Source of the DNA: Mya arenaria
Lineage: Eukaryota > Mollusca > Bivalvia > Myida > Myidae
NCBI RefSeq assembly: GCF_026914265.1
Contig: NC_069135.1
Span: 27,539,247 to 27,603,246 of the forward strand
Reading direction: 5' to 3'
DNA: 64,000 nucleotides
Below are positions 1 through 22,300 of this stretch, piece by piece (positions within the stretch are counted from its first letter, which is position 1; every line of letters starts with the position of its first letter). A model generated the notes under the pieces. It had not been told where the DNA came from, made no database searches, and was given only the letters and a program-made list of their open reading frames with translations. The position numbers and the translations under genes are program-made.

Positions 1-42
1 AGATTTGGATTGCAAAAATTATGGAATTCTCCTATTTTTCAG

Positions 43-11025
<10,983 letters not shown>

Positions 11026-12625
11026 TTTCGCATTTTGGGCTGAATTTTAAGATGGCATTTTTTCCCAAAAAATGATAAACTACAAAATGTAAGAAAAAAA
11101 TATGCAAAACCAGAAGACATTTATTTACAGCAGTGTTAGTAGTTTTCAATATTCTTTGCAATCATAATACTAAAATTTATGACATAACTTCAATGAAGCT
11201 TTTAAAACAATTGAGTGTTCTCTTTTTTTCACTTTATCTTCACAAATTATCACACAGTTATTTCAGTCTATGAATTTATCTGAAACACGTTATTCTGATT
11301 CTTCACAAGACATTGTATTTATGCCATACATCAGTTCTTTAAAAACACTGTAGATTGTTTAAATTTTGCTAGGTCCTTTATTCCTGATTTTGATGTTTTT
11401 ACCAATTTGAAAAGTTTTAATTTGCAAAGCTGTCATTTTATCATATGCAGACATCTCTAAGTTGATATTTCTGCTAGGTTTTAAATATACATGTGTCTTA
11501 ATTAATTAGCAAGAAAAAAAAACACAAAAATAAAACCTTTATGGAATTTTACAATCTACAGTTCATCTTTTTCTTTTGAATTGCGTTAAGTAGAAATTGG
11601 TCTTATTGTTCATTAAGTTAGCAGTTATTAGCATCATATCAAATATGTGATATGTAAATTACATTAAAAGTGAAAATGGCTTAAAAAACACATTACACCA
11701 TGGCCCTGCTATTTTTTTCTGGGTCACAAAAAGAGCTATGATGTTATAATTCTTGCCTACATCATATTTATCATAAGACTTATTTCTTCTTGTTGCAGTT
11801 CTTTTTACACACCAGTAAAAAAGGTGCTGAAAATACACAAACATTCAGAGTAGGAGAGTATAGGGCAATGTTAAGCCTAGCCTAGGTCAAATGCAAATGC
11901 GGGAACATTGTTCTATGTGATTTACATTATATTTTTGTGCTTAAATTCGAGACTGTGTCATAAGTCTGTAATAAATGTGACTTTTTTCATATATCTGAAA
12001 GCATTGTAATACAACACATGTATATATACAGTATGAACTTATTTGATTACAGAAATGACCGGAATTCTTTTACATGTATTTTTGTTATTATATTTATCAT
12101 CAGATATTGCAACAACACAAGAGTCTCAGAATTGAAATGCAGTGTTAACAGAAAATATTTAATGATCTAAATACTGTTGTTCTCAATCTGAACACTGTTA
12201 CTCTTGAAGAAATTGAAAACATGTGCAAATAAGAACTAATTTGTGACCTTAAATAGCCTGAAACAGTCCCTATATCTCTTGCTTTGTATCTTACAATTGA
12301 ACATTGTACGATTTTGAACATCCATTTTCATTTATACGAGTAGATTAATAGTTTAATCCGTCATTCGTAAAGAGTATGATCTAGTATTAACTGGGGTTTT
12401 TTATGACAATGTATACTTATCTGTATACATGTACTGCCATTTTATTCGCTCTTTGTGATAGATCATAAACATATTGTATTATGAATTTATTGAATAATTT
12501 ATCAAATGTATTTTATGTCTCATAATTTGAGAAAATTTCAAATGTATAGTTTTCTGTTAGTGATATTTGACCATTTATAATCATGTCTAAAAATTGAAGA
12601 AAAAAAATGAAATAAAAATGTTAAA
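11026..12625 (+). other. 3' UTR of the CFAP100-like gene
   Basis: About 1.6 kb of AT-rich non-coding sequence follows the CFAP100 stop. AATAAA-type signals occur near 11531, 11970 and 12611-12616. The last, in an A-rich context, is the most likely distal poly(A) site. No ORF of note and no repeat family was recognised. The true 3' end is inferred, not shown. Confidence 0.45.
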
Positions 12626-13301
12626 GATTAATTTTAGTTATTTTAAATATAGAAGTACATGTAGTACTATAAGTCATTGAAATCAGAAGATATATCACCA
12701 AGCGTCGTTCTTTCAAGTGAGAATGTGCATGATGTAGTGGTATACATGTAGGTTTCAGGAAGCACCTTGTCATTGACTCAAAATATTGACCCCGGTCTTA
12801 GTATCTACTTGTTCAAACTATGCCTTTACCCTTTTTGCTTCCAAGTCCAACAGGACTGACAATGCCCATTTGCGCCAATCCAGCCAGACCGACCCTATCT
12901 TTAAAACAAATCCTCTTTTAAAAAAGTGCGGATCTGATTCATCACCAACTTCCCTTACCTACATTGTTCTAAAGGCTGTTCAGAAAACAGATTTGTGTGC
13001 GATTCTATAAAGCCTTCTCGACAATCGAGCTGAACAAAATTGGTGAAAATTGAACAAATATAGACACAGTTACATTATTGACTAAGAGTTTTAGTGGCCC
13101 TTGGAAAGAAGAGAACCATGATGGCCTTTTATTGTCAAGTTATGCTCATTTTTTTCTTAAAACAGACAGTGGTGCTCACTCCAAGGTGCTTTTGTCTTGA
13201 TCACTGAGTCAGTCAAAATCAAGTATTGTGAAGAAAAGAAAAAAGATCAATAAACACTTTAATAAGTAATTGTTTTATTTATAAACACCATTGTAACACA
13301 A
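12626..13301. other. Convergent intergenic gap CFAP100 / TRMU
   Basis: Between the inferred CFAP100 poly(A) region and the TRMU stop codon. The minus-strand AATAAA-like signal (plus-strand TTTATT near 13274-13279) just after the TRMU stop may be its poly(A) site. No other feature was found. Confidence 0.4.
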
Positions 13302-16300
13302 CTAGGAGCCAGAGGCTCCCACTGCAATGTCCAAATACTGTGGCAATCTGCTCCTTTCACCCATAGTATACATGCTGGGTCCAGTTTTTCGAATTTTACC
13401 ACTTCCGAGACACACGTCACCGTCATAAAACACGGCAAACTGTCCAGGAACTATTGCTCTTATCGGCTGATCTACAGACACTATCACAGAATTCCCCCCA
13501 CTCAATGTCAGCGTACAGTTGAGTTTACGTCCACTCAGTGAAACGTGCTGGTATTTGAACTCACAGTTGTACATTTGGTCGGTGAGAAGTTGTCGAGGCG
13601 GTTTGTTTATCCAGTGACATTCTTCCGTGAATATAGTCTGTACAAATAGGGCTGGATGGTCTGTGCCAGGCACCTGGAAGAAAAAGAATATGAAAGATTT
13701 CTATTGTTTGTAATTCATATTCTTTTTTATTTAAGCTCAATTGCAAGGACAGCAGGTAGTCTGTGTTAGACACTAACTGGAAAGGTCAGCGGCGAGTTAA
13801 TATATTGAAATAAAACAAGTACAGCTGAAACAGTCATCTCAAATATTGTTCGGAACACTGCAGATCACAAATGTATCTATTAAACTTTCAGAGCAGTAGC
13901 AATTTGAAAGTTAACAACAATGTCATTAATCACTTTGTTAACTGTAATGAAGTTCTGAACTATCTGGCCATTGTTGAAGAAAACTACAAATTTTAAAGCT
14001 AATAAAATTGAATGATTCCAGCAATTGACAGGAATACAATGACAACCAAAATGAACCAGCTGAAAAGTATTGTTGAAAGTTCAGGCCCAAATTAAGGATT
14101 CTCGGACTCCCTCAGTGTTCTTAATGTCCCCAAGTTTCTACATAAATACATGCACCTGGCTCACAGAAACTTAACAAACCCAGACCTGACAAATTCAAAT
14201 TTTGAGTACCATCCTGTAAGCCAGGCAAACATATAACAAAAGAAGGGTTTGGGGACTGCTGCTTGTTTTTACCCCTGCACATATTTATCATGAGTTAGAC
14301 CTCATATAGCACCTTATGCTAAATGTTTAACTTCGTAGAAAATGGTTATTTTTTTAGTTTAATTTAAAGAAAAACAAACACGTACACAGATATGAAAATA
14401 CAGTGTGAAATATGAAAAGTAGATGGTTTTTAAAATAAATGTAAACAAGAGCACCGCGAAACGGAGCATTATACGCCCGAAGAAGATTCGGCTTGAGGTC
14501 TTTAATAAACATTTAGGTTATGCTAGTATACTGCTTACTAGGTGTGAAGTGTTTACAACAAAGGCTTAAACTTTAATATTGAAACTTTAATGATACTTAA
14601 GTTAGCAGTGCTAATAAAAACCTTTGTTCAACAGTATTTTTTTACAACATAGAATAATTGGAAATTGCGCGCGACACATCCTTTTAATGTAATGATGCTT
14701 GGTATAAAGTTATTTGAAAATGACTTTATTAGTGACCAAGTTGTGGCCCGGACACGGATTTGCTAACGCACCCCCATGGTGATTCTAGTCTTTGAGGTAT
14801 GGACCTGGGAATTGCGCGCGACACATCCTTTAATGTAGTGATGATTTGTATAAAGTTATTTGAAAATCGCTTTATTAGTTACCAAGTTATGGCCCGGACA
14901 CGGAATTGCTAACGCCCCCCAGTGAAATTAGCCTTTGAGGTACGGACCTGAAAAGCATGCTTGACAAACCCTTTTAATGTAGAGATGATTTGTATAAAGT
15001 TATTTGAAAATTGCTTTAGTAGTAACCCAGTTATGGCCTGGACATGGAATTGCTAATGTCCCCCCCCATGGTGATTCTAGTGTTTGAGGTATGGACCTGG
15101 AAATTGCGCGCGACACATCCTTTTAATGTAATGATGCTTTGTATTAAGTTATTTGAAAATGACTTTATTAGTGACCAAGTTGTGGTCCGGACACGGATTT
15201 GCTAACGCACCCCCATGGTGATTCTAGTCTTTGAGGTATGGACCTGGAAATTGCGCGCGACACATCCTTTTAATGTAGTGATGATTTGTATAAAGTTATT
15301 TGAAAATCGCTTTATTAGTTACCAAGTTATGGCCCGGACACGGAATTGCTAACAGACGGACAGACGATGGAGGCCATAACATAATACGACCCTTCGGGCA
15401 TATAAAAAGGGAAAATTTTACTACCTCAAAAAGACACGCACCAAGATCTTTCATGAGTGCAACCCCAGACATCATTTATTTGGTAGAAACCAACTATTAA
15501 TTATATGAGGCTAGGTAAAGCTTTTCTGCCTTAGCCCAAAACCACTCTGTGAGAAGCAGAAAACATCATTTGTAAACAAAGAGACCAAAGTTGAACCTTC
15601 TGATGCAGTCAAACGAAAATATGTCTTTATTGATTTGAAAAAAATAGAAAAACTCAATAAAACCTTGATTTTAATGTTGACATTTTTGGTTTAAAACTAC
15701 ATGTACCCTATGGAAAAGAATAAAAATCTTACAAAACAAATACCCACCACATATATATCATTAGTGTCAGTGTCTTTGTGGGCGATGAACATTCCAACTC
15801 CCAAGCCGCCTATTTGGGACTTCTGTCCCATCGTGTATGCATAAAAACCTGAAATAAAAAAAGCAGGGAATATAATTATGCCACAAGTGCCATTAAAATT
15901 ACTGCAACAATTAGCCAAGTTATTAAAATTATATATTCATATATATGTAAAAATTCAATCACAATAGTTTGGAATAAAACCATTGTTATACCATATTGTC
16001 AAGCATACAATGCAATTAGTAGCATGACAATATAGTAATAATGTTGTAATTTATCCAGACGCAACTAATTGCATGGCTTTCGCTATGATATACAAATTAT
16101 TGCATGAACAATAACAAAGAAAACTTCCTCCAATATGGTACAATTGTATTCTATAATGGTATATTTTGTGACAAAAAGATCATGTTTACATGTTGAAGTG
16201 TTTGTAGATAGCAGGTCACTGGAGCGTAGCTGGTACATTATGCTAACAATTTATATTTACTGTCCATGAACTTTACAGACACCTGTTATTTTCATTATTC

Positions 16301-19300
16301 TGTATTATAATTATAGACATACACAAGGACATCTTATCAACATAAGTTCAACGAAATATTAAGATCAAGAGTTTCAGTGAAATATTGAGAGAATATGAAA
16401 AAAAGAATTGAAGTTATACTTTGCCTTTAACTGTCAGACCAATAAAGACAAGTTTCGAAATATATAGTACAACATCTCAGAAATATGAATTTGAACAAGG
16501 CTATCATACAATATGTGTGTTGATAAGACAGTGCCTCATTGTAAGGCACTACAGTGCTCCAGCCAGGATTAGAAAGGGCATGGTGCTAGGTCAGAATGGT
16601 ACTTTTGATGTGCACTGAATGAGCCTTAATGGGGCACCTGCAAGGGCAATTGTTCAATTCTTATTGCGTAGGCATTGTAGCTACTTTCAATACTAATAGT
16701 TTGCTATGAATACCTTAGCTGTTATCTTTACTTTAGTGTCAAAAGTATGTATAATTAATATTTTCATGCTAAATTCTTAAAATTAACAAAAAGCAGGGTG
16801 TAGTGAAAAGGCAGTAGGGTGTTGGAAAAGGGCAGTGGGGTGCACCACCCTGCTATTTAGGCCTCTGGCTGGAACACTGGTACTATTCTACTGCATGTAT
16901 TACCTTTATGTGGCCCCATGTTTTCTCCAGTTTCAAGGTTGATAAAGTTGCCCAGCCTGGGCTCCATGTATTCATCTGTGAAGTCCTTGAAGTTCCTCTT
17001 GCCGATGAAACAGATCCCCACACTCTAGACAAACACAGAAACAATCCAAAACTTATGTAAGGTGTATCAAGAACTGCATGTATAAATAATATACAAATCA
17101 TTGATTTACTCCATAAAGCACTATGCTTTGCTTCAGGTGTGAAAAGTCCAATGCATATACCCCGCTTTGTCATATTGGACGTTAAGTTGGTACCAGTAAC
17201 TACTGTGTCTGGTGGTCGCCATTTAAAGGGTATAACTGTGCAATAAATGAATATGGAGAACTCAGTACTGGTGTAAACCAAGGGAAGTTGTCTATAATAT
17301 ATTTATTAACATTATTATTATTATTACTCAAATTATTATTATCATTATAATAATTATTATCATTACTTAATTATTATTTTTACTACATAAATGATTATTT
17401 CACTTGAAACCATCCAACCTCTCGTTTATTGGCAACTTTTTCCATCCCATAATCCCTTGCAATCTGTTTGACATCAGACTTTATCATGTCACCAATAGGA
17501 AACAATGCCCTCTGTAAAGCATTCTGGGAAATTTGGGACAAAAATAGGGTCTGGCATTTCAGCGGATCTCTAGCTTTGAGAAGGTTCACCCCTGTAAAGA
17601 AATACAACTTGAATGAAATTTCATAAAAAATTATACATACATGTGTATATATGAAATATATCTCAAAAGCTAAAAGTGTGCTGTTGCAGAAAAATTACAA
17701 ATGAAATATAGATTACATCACGTTCCATTTTATTTGCCAACACGTTTTGCTTCATGCTCTTCAAGGCAAATCACAATAACAGTTATGCAAAACTTTTCAA
17801 ACAATATAGCCTCACATTTCAAATCACATAAAACTATTCCATTTTTTTTTTTTAAATCGTTTTTTTAGTATTTAAACTATTTATACTATTCTAAAACATG
17901 CATCCATGATAAAGACTTTATTGGTCAGAGCCCATGATTTCAAGTCTCAAGTTAGGCTCAAAGCTAAAGCATTTTCATGAAGATTTGTAGTTTTCAGTAG
18001 GAAATCATACTTAAGCCTGTTCCTAAACATGGGCTCAGGTGTAGAAAAACAGAGAGAAAACTTCATAATTATTAAGATTTTATTAGACTTAAGAGTACCC
18101 TTTTTTGGATCTATATTATCCAGATCATAGCCTGCACTGGATCTCACATAATGGCCCGTAGCTATTGCATCAGCCCCAAGTGACTCCGTGGCATATTTGA
18201 AGAAAGCATCAAACTTGATATACTTATTACACAGCACATCTGGATTTGGAGTCTTCCCTTGGTGCAGATCTTGAAGAAAGGCACTAAATTTGGACAATGA
18301 AATTTATTGTATACATAATTCAGTCATTATTTAAATTTAATCTTCACCACATTGTTAAATAAAAAAAAGTTCTTCCAAAATACTAAATTTCAAAATTGTG
18401 TTGAATACCTTATAGAAACCACTAATTGTAGTGCACATCTAAAATATATATTTTGCCATCACATACATAATACACATAAAAAAATCTTACTCTAGTTTGC
18501 CATGCCATTGGCATTAATCAAAGATACATCAAAATGTTATGATTACAATGTCATGTTATAATTTATGTAAAATGACAAGTCACAGACCTGAACACCTCAT
18601 TCCAGTATTCCTTCACAAAGTTGACCTCGTGGAAGGGAATACCAAGGTGGCTACACACAAACTGAGCGTACTCTCGGTCTTCATCTGCCATGCAAACACC
18701 ATGCTCATTGGCAGAGTCCCAATTTTTCATAAACAGCCCATGGACATCATAGCCTAGAACCAGGATATTAAAATAGGTGAAACCTAGCATATTATAAAGT
18801 ACAGTAATAAATATTGATCTTTTAGATCAACCAGCCGTAATCCTTGCAGAACTACTTGGCTTTGAATATTGTAACAAGCCCTGCTAGAATATACCGGTAA
18901 GATGCATGAATTTTAGATCTTGAACAAGCCTGGCATAAATTTTGTTTATTCAGGCTTACTCAAGTTCCTGTATGGCTTTAGTCTAAAATAAAAGATGTGT
19001 TACACTGGATTCTTACAATCCCTAACGTCTAAACAGGTTTGTGCAAAAACAGGGTTCTTTTGAAAAATATTGAAATTGTATTTAGAGAAGTATTTTATGT
19101 TTGAAATAGATGTTAAAGGTTTATATTAATATTTTACCATGTAAGTTCAAAGATTTTTTGCACATAACAAGCATTAAATGCTTTTTAACACAGGATTTAC
19201 CTTTCCAATAAAACAAAACCTGACTGACACAGACAACAATTATGCCAATTGTAACAACTCGACCATTTCCAGCAAGCTTCGAGATAGACCTCGTAAATAC

Positions 19301-22300
19301 AATCGTATCAACTCTGGCCGAGTTGGTTGTTCCGATTGTTGCAAAACTGTGAACAGCAGCTTTGCAGGTGCCCTTCATGTATATTTTGTTATGTTTTGGT
19401 TTAAACATATTTTATTGAGCAAAATTAATCAACATTTCAATACAAATACATAATCAAACTTCAGGATTGGAATGGTAGAAATAAACTAATTGAGTTCCTT
19501 TTTCCTGTTTTCCTAATTACAATTAGCATTTGAGGCGGATACTAGTGATGAAGATATAATCATATCAATACACAAGCTCATATTAAATAATGCTTAAAAT
19601 TTTGGGAATTGAATGAGAGACTTTAAATGCAATAACCTTTACTTAAGAAAAAAACTTGATTCTAAATAAATCAACTGCATTGAAGTAGAAAGAAATGATA
19701 TAGTATGAGAAAGAACGAAGAAGAAAAGAAAGAGAGGCAAAGTAAAAAATGTGTGAGTGTTGGCGGTTTCAGTCGATCACTGGCTTTCAAATCTTTTTGA
19801 CAAATAGATAAAACGATGAACTGCATCAAACAGAGTACTATTTTGCTCTTCAGTCAATGTGTCATCACCATATAGTAAGGAACGGAGGGTAACCTCAGTT
19901 GGAGATTGAACAATATTAACATATTTTGCCATTGTTCCGGAAAGAGAGGACAAATAAAGAGATAGTGGTATATAGTCTCCTGTCTACCACACATACAAAA
20001 TGGTGATGGAACAATATTTTTAGCATAGAGATGGTGATTCAGGGAACTACAATCGATCGTTGCGTAGGTGAGTGTGCAGGACCTGAAGCCGGCGTTTCCC
20101 GTAATAAAATATTCTACATGTAAGTGTTTTGGGCTTATCAGAATAGAGGTATGATTTAAAACCAGCAATATTGTTTACAGCTTTTGCGTCAACTGGAAGA
20201 GAATTCCATGCAGATATTGTAGAAGGGAGGATTGAATTTATAAACAACTAGAACTGTAAGCCATAGGCTAACGAATACCCCCCACCCCTCCATGTCTAGG
20301 TTGTTTGCCCTGGAGTTAGGCCGGACAAAGCTAATTTTGCCTACAAGGGGAGATAACTCCAGTCAGGGTCATGTGACCTGTACCAAATTCACAGAGGCGA
20401 AAGTTTACAACATGGCCATTAATTTCTGAAAGTTTGATAAAGATTTGTTGAATAATAACAAAGATGAATCCCGGACAGGGCTTATTTTGCCTACTTTAAC
20501 ACATCAAGGGGAGATAACTCCAGTCAGGGTCATGTGACCTGTACCAAATTCACAGAGGCGAAAGTTTACAACATGGCCATTAATTTCTGAAAGTTTGATA
20601 AAGATTTGTTGAATAATAACAAAGATGAATCCCGGACAGGGCTTATTTTGCCTACTTTAACACATCAAGGGGAGATAACTCTGGTCAGGGTCATGTGACC
20701 CGTACCAATTTCACAGAGGCGCAAGTTTACATCATGGCCATTAATATCTGAAAGTTTGAAAAAGATTTGTTCAATAACGACAAAGATGAATCCCGGACAA
20801 AAAAAAAACGGACGGACAGACGGACAGACAGACAGACAGACGGACAGACGGACAACCCGATTCCAGTATACTCCCCCCCCAAACTTTGTTTTGGGGGTAT
20901 AAAGATGTGTGGGCTCGGAAACTAGATATATTGGATGAATTTCTAAGTGTTCTTGATGTAGCTTGTCCTTTGTTATGTTTTGACAGTATGAAATGAAGAA
21001 AAACACATCAAACTCATACTAATTTGTCCGATATTTCTTTTTTTGACTACGGAACTAATATAAAATAGCATTATCTGGTAATATTTCTTGATTTTATGAT
21101 ATTTTATAGATGCAATATGCTTTAACCCGGAATCCCGATTGGAATACCTACCCACTTTTGGTACAAAACAATTTGTATGTGAAGGATTTGCCAAATAAAA
21201 AATCGTAAAAAAAGATACATCATACATTTATTTGGATAAGTATGGCTTATTCTGATTACAACCGCTGTAGGGTTCATTGGTACTAGTCCATATAAACAGC
21301 CGCTTCAGAGTCTTTGAAGATTTTTGTTTTAGCCGCTTCAGAGTCTTTGAAGATTTTTGTTTTGGCAACTCTACGCATCCATATCCCACTTCTTGTTCTC
21401 CAAATCAAGAATGACAGATTCGAGCGTTAAGTATATTGAGCGGAAAAATAACTGGCACCTGCTAGATAGTTAAAAAATGGCGATGCTTTGTTGACAGATC
21501 GATCTAAATTTGTGTTTCATAAAACACTTCAGTGTAATAAGGGAAAGGTATTGGCTAAAAATAATTTATGTTTAATTTTTGTGTTTTTATTATACAATGC
21601 AATAGTAAATATTTTGGAGTTACAGTTGAAGAATATATTTTACATTGGTATGAATCAGTCGACTTGTGGCGTTTTGGGAACAAAATGAATATCCAAATGT
21701 TAAAAAAATTCCCTACTGGATAGCGACCCCTTTTCGGCCGGAAATGGAGGTTTTTCCTACGTTACTTTTGACACAAGATAGCTATTACAATAAAACTTTA
21801 CATTCAGATAGGTTGGCTCTTCTGACAAAAACTGTGTTATTTGTTTTTGAAAATAGCTAGGGATTCCGAATATTCCCACGCGCAAAGTACCCCTATAATT
21901 TCGCTAAAATAAGCACCCTACCGTACCAATAATTCGCCCACCCCATTCATTCGCTATTCTTACGATGTTTTTCATATATTTCTCTCTAAACTATATCTTC
22001 AAACATTTTTATTTTATTTTACCAGTCTAGCCACCGTTTAAAACGACAATTGATCAATATATATAACATGTTTACTATTACATACTGTTAATGTATGTGT
22101 AAAATGATACAACACCTACTCGGTAATTCTTCTCTTTGCAAAAAATTTAAGAAGCTGCTGGGATTCCTTTTTGAAACATTACCTACATAATGTATGCATA
22201 TTTATAGACTTCCAAAGGGGGACAACGCATGTCGGTACAAGAATGTAATGATTAATTCAAATTTGAGTTGCTTCCCTTAGACGAAAAATTCGGCGATAAC

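Larger units (their letters stand above)
18979..21239. mobile_element. TIR element family X, copy A (interrupted), 9-bp TSD
   Basis: Left end TAGTCTAAAATAA; right end, read inversely, TTATCCAAATAA. Flanked by an exact 9-bp duplication GTATGGCTT (18970-18978 and 21240-21248). The interior matches copies B and C at 50188 and 51186. A LINE insertion (19399-20968) splits it. TSD length suggests a Mutator-like (MULE) relative. No transposase is visible, so it is non-autonomous. Confidence 0.8.
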
